From: Pseudomonas sp. PIC25
GTDB lineage: Bacteria; Pseudomonadota; Gammaproteobacteria; Pseudomonadales; Pseudomonadaceae
Length of the DNA: 40,004 nucleotides
Reading direction: 5' to 3'
Assembly: GCF_002286785.1 (NCBI RefSeq)
Contig: NZ_MUJY01000174.1
Location: forward strand, 1-40,004
The translations under genes and the position numbers were made by a program. The number at the start of each line of letters is the position of its first letter. Positions within the stretch are counted from its first letter, which is position 1. The notes beneath the pieces were generated by a model. That model saw only the letters and a program-made list of their open reading frames with translations, was not told the DNA's origin and did no database searches. Shown piece by piece: positions 9,471 through 17,781 of the stretch.

Positions 9471-10553
9471 ATGCGTATCGATTGGTTCAAGAACAAACAC
9501 GTCCCGTTGCTGGACGACGACTTCTTCCTGCCCGAGCTGTGCCTGCCCGAGGCCCTGCTGAGCATGGTCCTGCTCGCCGAGTTGCTGGTGCTGGTGCTGG
9601 TGCTCTCCGAGCCGATGCAGCCGGACTTCAACTGGGTGCGGCTGGCCCTGACCTCGCTCTTCGTGCAGTGGATCGTGCTGCTCTCGGCAGCGTTGCTCTG
9701 CCGCCTGCGGCCACAACTGGCGCGTCTGCGTCCCTGGCTGGCGGGAGCCTGTTGCAGTGCCATCGTGGTCGGCCTGACGCTGGCCTGTACGGCGGTGGCC
9801 GACTACTTCCAGCTGGCTGGCCCGTTGCAGCGCAGCGGCGAAGTGAACCTCTATCTCCGCCATGCGTTGATCGGCCTGATCATGTCGGCGCTGCTGCTGC
9901 GCTACTTCTACCTGCAGAGCCAATGGCGCCGCCAGCAGCAGGCTGAGTTGCGCGCGCGGATCGAGTCGCTGCAGGCGCGCATCCGCCCGCACTTCCTGTT
10001 CAACAGCCTCAACAGCATCGCCAGCCTGATCGCCCTCGCGCCGGAAAAAGCCGAGCAAGCGGTGCTGGATCTTTCCGATCTTTTCCGCGCCAGCCTGGCC
10101 AAGCCCGGCACCCTGGTGAGCTGGCGGGATGAACTGGAACTGGCTAAACGGTATCTATCCATAGAACAGTACCGACTAGGCGACCGTTTGCAGCTAGAGT
10201 GGCAAATAGACGACGTGCCCGACGACCTGCCGATTCCGCAGCTCACCTTGCAGCCGCTGCTGGAGAACGCGCTGATCTACGGCATACAACCGCGCATCGA
10301 GGGGGGCCTGGTACGGGTCGAAGCGAGTTACATGGACGGGGTGTTCCAGCTGCGTGTCAGCAACCCCTATGACGAGGGCGCCACGGCGACGACGTCGCGT
10401 GGCACCCGGCAGGCATTGGTGAATATCGATGCACGACTTGCGGCACTTTTCGGTCCTCGTGCGAGTCTCAGCGTGGATCGCCGTGACGGGCGTCACTTCA
10501 CCTGTCTACGCTATCCTTGTGCGAGACTCACGCAGGAAGCCAGAGCAATATGA
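9471..10553 (+). CDS. algZ: Sensor histidine kinase AlgZ (FimS)
   Basis: A 360-aa inner-membrane sensor partnered with AlgR, which in P. aeruginosa controls twitching, alginate and virulence genes. The N-terminal half has about four hydrophobic segments (roughly residues 25-48, 55-72, 85-105, 125-145). The C-terminal half is an unorthodox LytS-type kinase (PF06580): [21 protein letters not shown] with the expected phospho-acceptor-region His174, then the N-box-like [14 protein letters not shown] canonical HisKA domain and clear G-boxes are missing, as is usual for this family. The ATG at 9471 is taken because it begins the conserved MRIDWFKNK. The stop overlaps the algR start (ATGA), implying translational coupling. 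Its coding sequence contains an unusual AT-rich island at 10143-10210. Confidence 0.94.
   Translation: MRIDWFKNKHVPLLDDDFFLPELCLPEALLSMVLLAELLVLVLVLSEPMQPDFNWVRLALTSLFVQWIVLLSAALLCRLRPQLARLRPWLAGACCSAIVVGLTLACTAVADYFQLAGPLQRSGEVNLYLRHALIGLIMSALLLRYFYLQSQWRRQQQAELRARIESLQARIRPHFLFNSLNSIASLIALAPEKAEQAVLDLSDLFRASLAKPGTLVSWRDELELAKRYLSIEQYRLGDRLQLEWQIDDVPDDLPIPQLTLQPLLENALIYGIQPRIEGGLVRVEASYMDGVFQLRVSNPYDEGATATTSRGTRQALVNIDARLAALFGPRASLSVDRRDGRHFTCLRYPCARLTQEARAI
10131..10158 (+). promoter_or_regulatory. Candidate AlgU-type promoter inside algZ, upstream of algR
   Basis: GAACTG (10131-10136), 17 bases, then TCTAT (10154-10158) resembles the AlgU/sigma-E pattern GAACTT-N16/17-TCtgA. It lies at the left edge of an AT-rich, rare-codon stretch in algZ and about 390 bases before algR. 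An AlgU-dependent algR promoter inside algZ is reported in P. aeruginosa; whether it is at this exact place is inference, and the -10 match is weak. Confidence 0.3.
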
Positions 10554-11296
10554 ATGTCCTGATTGTCGATGACGAACCTCTTGCCCGTGAGCGCCTGAGC
10601 CGGCTGGTAGGCGAGCTGGATGGCTATCGGGTCCTGGAGCCTTCCGCCAGCAATGGCGAAGAGGCCCTGGCCCTGATCGACAGCCTGAAGCCCGATATCG
10701 TGCTGCTCGACATCCGCATGCCCGGTCTCGACGGCCTCCAGGTGGCCGCCAGGCTCTGTGAGCGGGAGGCCCCTCCGGCTGTGATCTTCTGCACCGCCCA
10801 TGACGAGTTCGCCCTGGAAGCCTTCCAGGTCAGCGCCGTGGGCTATCTGGTCAAACCGGTGCGCAAGGAGGACCTGCTCGAAGCCCTGAAAAAGGCCGAG
10901 CGTCCCAACCGCGTCCAACTCGCCGCGCTGACCCGCGCCCCGACGGAAACCGGCGCTGGCCCGCGCAGCCATATCAGTGCGCGGACCCGCAAGGGAATCG
11001 AGCTGATCCCGCTGGACCAGGTGATCTTCTTCATTGCCGACCACAAGTACGTGACGCTTCGCCATGAAGCCGGCGAGGTGTTGTTGGACGAGCCGCTGAA
11101 GGCATTGGAGGACGAGTTCGGTGAGCGCTTCGTGCGTATCCACCGCAACGCTCTGGTGGCCCGCGAACGTATCGAACGCTTGCAGCGGACCCCGCTCGGG
11201 CACTTCCAGTTGTTCCTGAAAGGGCTCAACGGCGATGCCCTTACCGTCAGCCGGCGGCACGTCGCCGGTGTGCGCAAGCTGATGCATAACCTTTGA
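10550..11296 (+). CDS. algR: Response regulator AlgR (LytTR family)
   Basis: A 248-aa transcription regulator, the same length as P. aeruginosa AlgR. The receiver domain (1-120) has the acidic pair in VDDEP (Asp7/Asp8), the phospho-acceptor Asp54 in VLLDIRMPGLDG, the Thr of FCTAHDE and the Lys of YLVKPV. After a short linker, a LytTR DNA-binding domain covers about 140-248 (ISARTRKGIELIP, DHKYVTLRH, FVRIHRNALVAR). In P. aeruginosa it controls algD, algC, the fimU pilus operon and others. ATG 10550 overlaps the algZ stop by four bases. It is followed by a palindromic repeat and then hemC. Confidence 0.98.
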   Translation: MNVLIVDDEPLARERLSRLVGELDGYRVLEPSASNGEEALALIDSLKPDIVLLDIRMPGLDGLQVAARLCEREAPPAVIFCTAHDEFALEAFQVSAVGYLVKPVRKEDLLEALKKAERPNRVQLAALTRAPTETGAGPRSHISARTRKGIELIPLDQVIFFIADHKYVTLRHEAGEVLLDEPLKALEDEFGERFVRIHRNALVARERIERLQRTPLGHFQLFLKGLNGDALTVSRRHVAGVRKLMHNL

Positions 11297-11302
11297 AAGC
11301 AG

Positions 11303-11361
11303 TTGCAGCTTCAAGCGGCAAGCTGCAAGCAGAGCTTGAGAATCAGCCTTGGGCTTAAGGC
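11303..11361. repeat. REP-like palindromes between algR and hemC
   Basis: TTGCAGCTT (11303-11311) and AAGCTGCAA (11320-11328) form a perfect 9-base inverted repeat around CAAGCGGC; the wording 'agcttcaagcggcaagctgcaagc' is of a kind widespread between genes in Pseudomonas. A second short stem, GCCTT (11346-11350) with AAGGC (11357-11361), follows at once. They fill most of the gap and could act as a terminator or mRNA stabiliser. Confidence 0.55.
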
Positions 11362-11415
11362 CTGAGGCTTATGAGCCTGTTATCATCGGTGGCAATTCAC
11401 TTTCTGGAATTGTCC

Positions 11416-12354
11416 ATGCGCTCCGAAATCCGCATCGCCACCCGCAAGAGTGCCCTGGCCCTGTGGCAGGCCGAATATGTCAAAGCCCGTCTGGAAGCGG
11501 CGCACCCGGGGCTCAGGGTCAGCCTGGTGCCGATGGTCAGCCGCGGCGACAAGCTGCTCGACGCGCCGCTGGCGAAGATCGGCGGCAAGGGCTTGTTCGT
11601 CAAGGAGCTGGAAACCGCCCTGCTGGAGAATGAGGCGGACATCGCCGTTCACTCCATGAAGGACGTACCGATGGACTTCCCGGAGGGGCTCGGCCTCTAC
11701 TGCATCTGCGAGCGCGAGGACCCGCGCGACGCCTTCGTTTCCAACACCTTCGCCAGCCTCGACGAGCTGCCCGCCGGCAGCGTGGTCGGTACCTCCAGTC
11801 TGCGTCGTCAGGCGCAACTGCTGGCGCGCCGGCCCGACCTGAAAATCCATTTCCTGCGCGGCAACGTCAACACCCGTCTGGCCAAGCTGGACGCCGGTGA
11901 ATACGACGCCATCATCCTCGCGGCGGCGGGCTTGATCCGCCTGGGTTTCGAGGCACGTATCCGCTCCTTCATCAGCGTTACCGACAGCCTGCCGGCCGGA
12001 GGGCAGGGCGCGGTGGGCATCGAGTGCCGCAGCGCCGATGCGGACGTCCACGCCTTGCTGGCGCCACTGCATGACCAGCCCACCGCGCTGCGGGTCCATG
12101 CCGAGCGGGCCTTGAACAAACGCCTCAACGGCGGCTGCCAGGTGCCCATCGCCTGCTACGCCGAGCTGGAAAACGACCAGCTCTGGCTGCGTGGCTTGGT
12201 CGGCAACCCCGACGGCAGCCAGTTGCTGCGCGCCGAAAGCCGCGCGCCGGCCGCCGAGGCCGAGCGGCTTGGGGTCGAGGTGGCCGAGGCGTTGCTGGCG
12301 CAGGGCGCCGCTGACATTCTCAAGGCGGTTTATGGCGAGGCCGGCCATCCATGA
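11416..12354 (+). CDS. hemC: Porphobilinogen deaminase (hydroxymethylbilane synthase)
   Basis: A 312-aa cytosolic enzyme that joins four porphobilinogens into hydroxymethylbilane, directly after HemB in the haem/sirohaem/cobalamin pathway. Visible motifs are [15 protein letters not shown] at the N-terminus, [27 protein letters not shown] split over 37-63, [47 protein letters not shown], and the dipyrromethane-cofactor Cys241 in [14 protein letters not shown] 11416 starts the conserved SEIRIATR segment; an in-frame ATG at 11371 would add 15 non-conserved-looking residues. The stop overlaps the hemD start (ATGA). Confidence 0.97.
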   Translation: MRSEIRIATRKSALALWQAEYVKARLEAAHPGLRVSLVPMVSRGDKLLDAPLAKIGGKGLFVKELETALLENEADIAVHSMKDVPMDFPEGLGLYCICEREDPRDAFVSNTFASLDELPAGSVVGTSSLRRQAQLLARRPDLKIHFLRGNVNTRLAKLDAGEYDAIILAAAGLIRLGFEARIRSFISVTDSLPAGGQGAVGIECRSADADVHALLAPLHDQPTALRVHAERALNKRLNGGCQVPIACYAELENDQLWLRGLVGNPDGSQLLRAESRAPAAEAERLGVEVAEALLAQGAADILKAVYGEAGHP

Positions 12355-13115
12355 GTGACTGGCGGCTGCTGCTGACCCGCCCCCGCGAGGAGTGCGAGGC
12401 GCTGGCCGCGACGCTGGCGGAGCAAGGCATCCACAGCAGCAGCCTGCCCCTGCTGGACATCGAGCCGCTGGCCGAAACGCCCGAACAACGTACCCTCATG
12501 CTCGACCTGGATCGCTACTGCGCGGTCATCGTGGTCAGCAAGCCGGCGGCCCGTATCGGCCTGGAACGGCTCGACCGCTACTGGCCGCAACCGCCCGCGC
12601 GGCAGCACTGGTTCAGCGTCGGCGCGGCCACGGGGGAAATCCTGGCCGCCTATGGTCTCGACGTGACTTGGCCGGAGTCCGGCGACGACAGCGAGGCCCT
12701 GCTCGATCTCCCGGCACTGACCGAAGCCCTGGAAGTGCCTGAGCCGCGTGTGCTGATCATGCGCGGCGAGGGTGGCCGGGAGTTCCTCGCCGAGCGTCTG
12801 CGCGGCCAAGGCGTGGCGGTCGAGTATCTGCCACTGTACCGTCGCCGCTTGCCGGCGTATCCGGCCGGCGCGCTCGCCGAGCGGGTACGTTCGGAACGCC
12901 TGAATGGCCTGGTGGTCAGCAGTGGGCAAGGATTCGAGCATTTGCGCGACCTGGCAGGACCGGCATGGCCTGAGCTGGCTCGGCTACCCTTGTTCGTGCC
13001 GAGTGCGAGAGTCGCTGGCCTGGCGCGTGACGCCGGCGCCGGGCATGTGATCGATTGTCACGGCGCCAGCGCCTCCGCGTTGCTGGCGGCGTTGCGGGAG
13101 GCTCCCGCATCTTAG
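12351..13115 (+). CDS. hemD: Uroporphyrinogen-III synthase
   Basis: A 254-aa cytosolic enzyme that cyclises hydroxymethylbilane to uroporphyrinogen III with inversion of ring D. The family is poorly conserved; identification rests on the N-terminal [21 protein letters not shown], the VVVSKPAAR segment, [36 protein letters not shown], and VEYLPLYRR, which together show the two-lobed HemD4 fold, plus its place directly after hemC with an ATGA overlap. The length is normal. Coupled translation would keep HemD close to HemC levels, which matters because hydroxymethylbilane cyclises spontaneously to the wrong isomer. Confidence 0.95.
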   Translation: MSDWRLLLTRPREECEALAATLAEQGIHSSSLPLLDIEPLAETPEQRTLMLDLDRYCAVIVVSKPAARIGLERLDRYWPQPPARQHWFSVGAATGEILAAYGLDVTWPESGDDSEALLDLPALTEALEVPEPRVLIMRGEGGREFLAERLRGQGVAVEYLPLYRRRLPAYPAGALAERVRSERLNGLVVSSGQGFEHLRDLAGPAWPELARLPLFVPSARVAGLARDAGAGHVIDCHGASASALLAALREAPAS

Positions 13116-13179
13116 GCGGCTGTGCCCCACCGCGCGTGCGCATCGTGGCCAGCAGAAAACGATACGTAAGGATGGATAC

Positions 13180-14310
13180 GTGAGCGAAGCAGCTTCCCTG
13201 AAAGACGATGCCCAACCCGCGCCCGAGGCGCCCACTCCACCCGCTTCTCCGACGGCCTCCAGGCGAGGTAACGGCCTGGCATTGCTGGCGCTGCTGCTCG
13301 GCGCTGCGGGTGTCGCGGTCGGCGGCTTGGGCCTCTGGCAACTGCGAGGGCTCGATGCCCGCGACCGCCAGCAGCTGGGCCAACTGGAAGATGTTCGGGC
13401 CCAGGCGCAGGCCCAGGCACAGCGCGAACAGCGCCTCACGGAGCGCCTCGACCGTCTGCCGAGCATCGATGAACTCGAGCAGCGCCGCCGCCTGCTGGCC
13501 GATCTGCAGGGCGAACAGCAGCGCCTGAGCCAGCGGGTGGAAACCGTCCTCGGCGCCAGCCGCCAGGATTGGCGACTGGCCGAAGCCGAACACCTGCTGC
13601 GCCTGGCCAGCCTGCGTCTCTCCGCGTTGCAGGATGTGAACAGCGCCAGGGCCCTGGTGCAGGGTGCCGATGAAATCCTGCGCGAGCAGGACGATCCCGC
13701 CGCCTTCGCGGCCCGCGAGCAACTGGCGAAAAGCCTGGAAGCGCTGCGCAGCCTGCCGCAGCCGGATCGCACTGGTCTGTTCCTGCAACTGGCCGCTCTG
13801 CGCGAGCAGGCGGAGCGCCTGACGCCGATGGCGCCGGAGTTCGTCTCGGCGGAAGGCCAAGGCTTTGCACCGGCCGTGGCCGAAGGCGATGGCAGCAGCC
13901 GCTGGGATCAGTGGTGGGAAAAGTTGTCCCGCTATGTTCGCGTCGATTTCGATGCTGACGATGAAGTCCGCCCGCTGTTGACCGGGCAAAGCCTGCAGCA
14001 GGTGCGCCTGGCCTTGAGCCTGGCGCTGGAACAGGCCCAATGGGCCGCGCTGCATGGCGAGAGCGAGATTTTCCACAAGGCGCTGGAACAGGCGGGCGCG
14101 GTGCTGAAGGGGCAGTTCAATCAGGAGAACCCGGAAAGCCGCGCGGTGCTGGCGCGTATCGACGAACTGGCGACGCAGCCGGTAGAGGTCGAGGTGCCGG
14201 ATCTCTCCGCTTCCCTGAGCGCATTGCAGGCTTACGTACAACGTCGCCAAGTGGCCACCGAAGCCGTTCCCGAGCCGTCCGCCGGAGCCGGCGAGGAGGG
14301 CAGCCCATGA
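13180..14310 (+). CDS. hemX: HemX-like membrane protein (uroporphyrinogen-III C-methyltransferase-like family)
   Basis: A 376-aa inner-membrane protein with a GTG start preceded by AAGGA. A short Pro/Ala-rich cytoplasmic N-terminus leads to one membrane segment (about residues 32-53, GLALLALLLGAAGVAVGGLGLW), then a long coiled coil rich in Gln, Arg and Glu (about 55-115) and a helical periplasmic domain including WRLAEAEHLLRLASLRLSALQDV, typical of the HemX family. Despite the family's name there is no methyltransferase domain. Its exact role is unsettled; the neighbourhood suggests organisation of haem synthesis or the envelope. It is 64 bases after hemD and overlaps hemY by four bases (ATGA). 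Confidence 0.88.
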   Translation: MSEAASLKDDAQPAPEAPTPPASPTASRRGNGLALLALLLGAAGVAVGGLGLWQLRGLDARDRQQLGQLEDVRAQAQAQAQREQRLTERLDRLPSIDELEQRRRLLADLQGEQQRLSQRVETVLGASRQDWRLAEAEHLLRLASLRLSALQDVNSARALVQGADEILREQDDPAAFAAREQLAKSLEALRSLPQPDRTGLFLQLAALREQAERLTPMAPEFVSAEGQGFAPAVAEGDGSSRWDQWWEKLSRYVRVDFDADDEVRPLLTGQSLQQVRLALSLALEQAQWAALHGESEIFHKALEQAGAVLKGQFNQENPESRAVLARIDELATQPVEVEVPDLSASLSALQAYVQRRQVATEAVPEPSAGAGEEGSP

Positions 14311-15572
14311 GCCGCCTCTACCTGCTGTGTGTTCTGGTGATCGCCGGTGCCGCGCTGCTCGGCCTGGCCATTGCCGCGGACGCCGGATACGTGCTGATCC
14401 GCTACGACCGGTTCCGCTATCAATCCAGCTTCTGGGTGTTCGTGGCGGTCATCGTCGCGCTCTGGCTGGCGGTCCTGGGCTTGCGCACGCTGCTCCGCTT
14501 GTTGGGAGTGTCCGGTGGGCTGATCAATCCCTGGTCGCGTCGTCACCGCAACCGTCGGGTGCGCCTGGCTGCGCGCCGTGGCCTGCTCGATCTGGCCGAG
14601 GGGCGCTGGGCCCGTGCCCTGCGCCATCTTCGCCGGGCCGCCAGCCAGGACCCGCAACCTCTGGTGCATTACCTCGGGGCCGCCCGGGCCGCCAACGAGC
14701 TGGGCGAATACGAGGAGAGCGACAGTTTGCTGCGGCAGGCCCAGGAACAGGAGCCCCAGGCCGAGGTGGCGATCGATCTCACCCGCGCCCAGTTGCAACT
14801 GGCCCGGGGTGAGGCGCAGCAGGCCCAGGAAACCCTGCAGCGTATCCGTGACCAGCATCCGCGCCAGCGCGAAGCCTTGAAGCTGCAACAGCAGATCTAC
14901 GTCGAGCAGCAGAACTGGAGCGCGTTGTGCGCGCTGCTGCCGGAGCTGCGCAAGCAGCGGGTCATGGCCGAGGAACCGTTGCTGGCGCTGGAACGGCATG
15001 CCTGGCTGGCCGCCCTGGCCGAGGCCGGGAATCAGGGGTTGAATGAAGGCGAGACAGCGCTGCAACCGCTGACCGGCCTCTGGCAGCGGATGCCCTCTGC
15101 GTTACGCAGCGATCCCGTGCTCATCGATGGCTACGCCGAGCAACTGTCCCGTCTGGGGGCGCCGGAGGAAGCCGAGGAAATCCTGCGGGGCGCCCTCAAG
15201 CGGGACTACGTGGAGCGCCTGGTGTATCGCTATGGCCTGGTCCGTGGCCGTGACCCGGCGCGTCAGTTGCAGACGGGCGAGTCCTGGCTGAAAGCGCATC
15301 CCAACGATCCGGTGCTGTTGCTGACGCTGGGGCGCCTGTGTCTGCTCAATCAGTTGTGGGGCAAGGCGCGGGAGTACCTGGAAGCCAGCCTGAGCTTCCG
15401 GCGCAGCGTCGAGGCCTGTACCGAGCTGGCGCGCCTTTTGGCGCAACTGGGGGCGGTGGAGCGTAGTAACGAGCTGTTCCAGGAAGCGCTCGAGTTGTTC
15501 GGCCAGAGCCTGCCGGGGCCGGCCGCAACGGCTGACCGAGTGCCGGGGAGCCTGCCGCTCGTGCCGGTCTGA
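14307..15572 (+). CDS. hemY: HemY N-terminal/TPR membrane protein
   Basis: A 421-aa inner-membrane protein. Two N-terminal membrane helices (about 4-24 and 42-64) surround ADAGYVLIRYDRFRYQSSFW, the HemY_N signature. The rest is a series of tetratricopeptide-like helical pairs (for example ARALRHLRRAASQDPQPLVHYLGAARAANELGEYEESDSLL). This is the proteobacterial HemY associated with late haem synthesis, not the Gram-positive protoporphyrinogen oxidase of the same name. Start and stop overlap the hemX end by ATGA. It is the last gene of the hemCDXY run, and a terminator-like stem follows. Confidence 0.92.
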   Translation: MSRLYLLCVLVIAGAALLGLAIAADAGYVLIRYDRFRYQSSFWVFVAVIVALWLAVLGLRTLLRLLGVSGGLINPWSRRHRNRRVRLAARRGLLDLAEGRWARALRHLRRAASQDPQPLVHYLGAARAANELGEYEESDSLLRQAQEQEPQAEVAIDLTRAQLQLARGEAQQAQETLQRIRDQHPRQREALKLQQQIYVEQQNWSALCALLPELRKQRVMAEEPLLALERHAWLAALAEAGNQGLNEGETALQPLTGLWQRMPSALRSDPVLIDGYAEQLSRLGAPEEAEEILRGALKRDYVERLVYRYGLVRGRDPARQLQTGESWLKAHPNDPVLLLTLGRLCLLNQLWGKAREYLEASLSFRRSVEACTELARLLAQLGAVERSNELFQEALELFGQSLPGPAATADRVPGSLPLVPV

Positions 15573-15606
15573 GGCGGAAAGCTGTGCGGCAGGTTCGATA
15601 GATTGA

Positions 15607-15638
15607 GCCCGTGCCTTGAAAGGCGCGGGCGCTTTCCT
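15607..15638 (+). terminator. Terminator-like stem after hemY
   Basis: GCCCGTGCC (15607-15615) pairs with GGCGCGGGC (15622-15630) with one T-G wobble around loop TTGAAA, followed by the modest T-rich GCTTTCCTCT. It fits the end of the hemCDXY transcript, 35 bases after the stop, and precedes dsbB. Confidence 0.6.
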
Positions 15639-15676
15639 CTACCGTATCGGCCTCTTTTCTTCCCCTCGGAGCCGCC

Positions 15677-16168
15677 ATGCCGCTGGCCAGCCCGCGTTCC
15701 CTGTTCTTCCTGGCATTCATCGCCTGCGTCCTGTTGATGGGCGGGGCGCTTTATCTGGAGCATGCCGTAGGGCTCGAACCTTGCCCGCTCTGCATCGTGC
15801 AGCGGATTTTCGTCATCGCGTTCGGCTTGGTATGCCTGATCGCGGCCATCCATGCGCCCGCCACCCGTGGCCGTCGCATTTATGCAGTGCTGGCATTGTT
15901 GTTCGCCGCGGGTGGGGCGGCGACGGCGGGTCGCCAGGTCTGGTTGCAGAACATCCCGGCGGACCAATTGCCGGCGTGCCTGCCGAGCCTGGACTACATG
16001 ATGGAAGCCCTGCCGTTCCAGGACATCGTCCGGCTGGTGCTGCACGGCACTGCCGACTGCGCCGAGGTCACCTGGACCCTGTTCGGCATGAGCATTCCGG
16101 AATGGAGCCTGCTGGCCTTCGTCGGCATGATCCTCTTCTCCCTGTTCCAGTTGTTCCGTCGCGACTGA
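15677..16168 (+). CDS. dsbB: Disulfide bond formation protein DsbB family (DsbH type)
   Basis: A 163-aa inner-membrane quinone-dependent thiol oxidase that re-oxidises periplasmic DsbA. Four membrane helices are visible (about 8-28, 42-60, 68-86, 143-160). The first active pair is Cys36-P-L-Cys39 in the first periplasmic loop; the second pair is Cys101 (LPACLPS) and Cys128 (TADCAEV) in the second loop. Arg43, next to the first pair (CIVQR), is the quinone-site Arg of the family. In P. aeruginosa the DsbB homologue at this position is called DsbH. Start ATG 15677 follows a GGAG. It has its own terminator downstream. Confidence 0.94.
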   Translation: MPLASPRSLFFLAFIACVLLMGGALYLEHAVGLEPCPLCIVQRIFVIAFGLVCLIAAIHAPATRGRRIYAVLALLFAAGGAATAGRQVWLQNIPADQLPACLPSLDYMMEALPFQDIVRLVLHGTADCAEVTWTLFGMSIPEWSLLAFVGMILFSLFQLFRRD

Positions 16169-16181
16169 CTTTCCTTGCTAA

Positions 16182-16209
16182 CCCCGCCACCCAGGCGGGG
16201 CGATGTTTC
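16182..16209 (+). terminator. Terminator after dsbB
   Basis: CCCCGCC (16182-16188), loop ACCCA, GGCGGGG (16194-16200), then CGATGTTTCC with a short T-run. It is 13 bases after the dsbB stop. The rest of the 315-base gap to algQ contains no supportable gene, only a candidate promoter. Confidence 0.65.
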
Positions 16210-16327
16210 CGTCCTCTGGATGGCATGCCGGCGAGCACGTGATGGGCTCGAAATCGGCACGCCCGTCTGTTCCGGGCGGCGTAGCTGGCGATTGAAACGT
16301 TTGTATGAATTTTTCGACCGGCGTGGC

Positions 16328-16356
16328 TTGAAGCGAGCGGCAGGGGGGCATAATCT
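16328..16356 (+). promoter_or_regulatory. Candidate sigma70-type promoter for algQ
   Basis: TTGAAG (16328-16333), 17 bases, then TAATCT (16351-16356) is the best sigma70-like pair in the gap upstream of algQ and would give a leader of about 120 bases. The stretch around it (16290-16320) is AT-richer than its surroundings. This is a pattern match only. Confidence 0.3.
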
Positions 16357-16483
16357 GGCCCGCACGTGACGACGGGAAATTGCCATTCCATCGTCGCCTT
16401 CCCATGCTCAAGCACCGATCGACAAAAAACCGTCTCGGAGCGGACGTACAACAGCATTTGGATATTAGGGAAGCGAGGACATC

Positions 16484-16954
16484 ATGCTCGAGAGCTGTCA
16501 AAACGCCCAGGAACGCTGGGGTGGGGTACACCAGCTGATCGACCGCTGGTTGCAGGAGCGCCACGAACTGGTCCGTGCCTTCGACGCCCTCAACACCAAA
16601 CCGCAGGCGCCCGCCGCCAACGCGGAGGATGTTCAGAAATTCTGTCAGATCCTGGTCGACTACGTGTCGGCAGGCCATTTCGAGGTCTACGAACAGCTCA
16701 CCGGCGAAGCCAAGGCGTTCGGCGACCAGCGTGGCCTGGAACTGGCCAAGCAGATCTACCCGCGCATCGAAGCCATTACCGAGGCGGCGCTGTCGTTCAA
16801 CGACCGCTGCGACAATGGCGATTGTTCCGATAGCTGCGGACTGACCCTGGAACTCAAGCGCCTCGGCCAGTTGCTGCACGAACGCTTCGAGCTGGAAGAC
16901 TGCCTGATCGAAGTGCTGCACAACGCCCACCGGCAATCGGCTGCCGCCGTCTGA
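16484..16954 (+). CDS. algQ: AlgQ (Rsd-family sigma70-binding regulator)
   Basis: A 156-aa cytosolic helical protein of the Rsd/AlgQ family, which binds region 4 of the housekeeping sigma factor and favours alternative sigma factors; in P. aeruginosa it affects alginate, siderophore and nucleoside-diphosphate-kinase-related traits. Recognisable segments are [21 protein letters not shown] at the N-terminus, [20 protein letters not shown] in the middle, and [21 protein letters not shown] at the C-terminus. The length is typical. It is convergent with the FKBP gene, separated by a CCGCCG/CGGCGG stem. ATG 16484 has AGCGAGGA about 8 bases upstream. Confidence 0.95.
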   Translation: MLESCQNAQERWGGVHQLIDRWLQERHELVRAFDALNTKPQAPAANAEDVQKFCQILVDYVSAGHFEVYEQLTGEAKAFGDQRGLELAKQIYPRIEAITEAALSFNDRCDNGDCSDSCGLTLELKRLGQLLHERFELEDCLIEVLHNAHRQSAAAV

Positions 16955-16972
16955 CCGGCCTGGGTTTCGTTG

Positions 16973-16992
16973 CCGCCGGCTCGTGTCGGCGG
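16973..16992. terminator. Stem between algQ and the FKBP gene
   Basis: CCGCCG (16973-16978) pairs with CGGCGG (16987-16992) around GCTCGTGT in the 45-base convergent gap. There is no T-run, so a terminator role for either gene is only likely from position. Confidence 0.35.
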
Positions 16993-16999
16993 TAGCGCG

Positions 17000-17656
17000 T
17001 CACTCGGCGTTCAGCAGTTCCACTTCGAATACCAACGGTGCATAGGGCGGGATCAAGTCCCCGGCACCTTCCGCGCCATAGGCCTGGCTCGACGGAATCA
17101 CCAGCCTCCATGTCGCCTCCAGGGGCATTTCCCGCAGTGCCGTGCGCCAGCCGGCAATCACGCTGTCCAGCCTGAACCATTGTGCTTCCTTGTTCTCGTC
17201 GAAGACGCTGCCATCGGCGAGGCGGCCGATATAGCGAACCTGTACCCGGCTCCAAGCGGACGAGCCCGTACCGCGTCCGGGGCGCAGCGTTTCCACCAGC
17301 ACACCTCCCGGCAATTCGCGGATACCGGCCTTGGCTTTTTCTCGTGCCAGGAATCGCCCTTCGGCGGCGCGGGCTCGTTCGACATCGAGCGGCGCCTCGG
17401 ACAGCAGCCGTGCTTCGTGGTCCGTGAGTAGCGCGTCGATGCGCGCCGGATCGAGCCTCAGCGGTTCGCCACGGTAGGCCTGGCGGACGCCTTCGAGCAG
17501 CGCGTCGAGTTGCAGGTCCGGGACCTCTTCGCGCAGTCGCTCGCCAAGACGGACGCCGAGGCTGTAGGCGAGATCCCGCTCTTCGGTGGTAGGGCTTTCC
17601 TCCGCCTGGAGCGTGGCGGCGAACAAGCAGATCAGCAGGGCAGGGTATCGCGACAT
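17000..17656 (-). CDS. FKBP-type peptidyl-prolyl isomerase, periplasmic
   Basis: A 218-aa isomerase/chaperone of the Mip/FkpA type. The signal peptide (MSRYPALLICLFAATLQA) is followed by a helical dimerisation domain (SYSLGVRLGERL-like; here DLAYSLGVRLGERLREEVP, with AYRGEPLRLD and long helices to about 115). The FKBP domain (about 125-216) contains VQVRYIGRLADGSVFDEN, VIAGWRTALREMPLEATW, VIPSSQAYG and PPYAPLVFEVELL. One of the usual aromatic/hydrophobic pocket positions is altered relative to FkpA (WRTALREM where WxExLxxM is common), so catalysis may be weak. ATG 17656 has GGAG upstream. It is divergent from algP, with 125 bases between starts. Confidence 0.9.
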   Translation of the reverse strand: MSRYPALLICLFAATLQAEESPTTEERDLAYSLGVRLGERLREEVPDLQLDALLEGVRQAYRGEPLRLDPARIDALLTDHEARLLSEAPLDVERARAAEGRFLAREKAKAGIRELPGGVLVETLRPGRGTGSSAWSRVQVRYIGRLADGSVFDENKEAQWFRLDSVIAGWRTALREMPLEATWRLVIPSSQAYGAEGAGDLIPPYAPLVFEVELLNAE

Positions 17657-17781
17657 GGCATTTCTCCAATCGGCATGCCGGGGATTATGCCAGCCGTGTG
17701 AGGGGGCTCAATGTGCGGAGTTGGCGACCGTAGGGTCACGGGTCTAGTATGAGGCGCATCAACGTCCGCCAGGAGCGCGCC

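Noticed and set aside
12916-14250. 444-codon open frame opposite hemD and hemX
   Set aside because: Antisense shadow spanning two real genes; repetitive Gln/Arg/Ala content and no start signal.
16175-16369. 64-codon open frame in the dsbB-algQ gap
   Set aside because: It starts on the terminator, is Arg-rich, has no ribosome site and overlaps the candidate algQ promoter.
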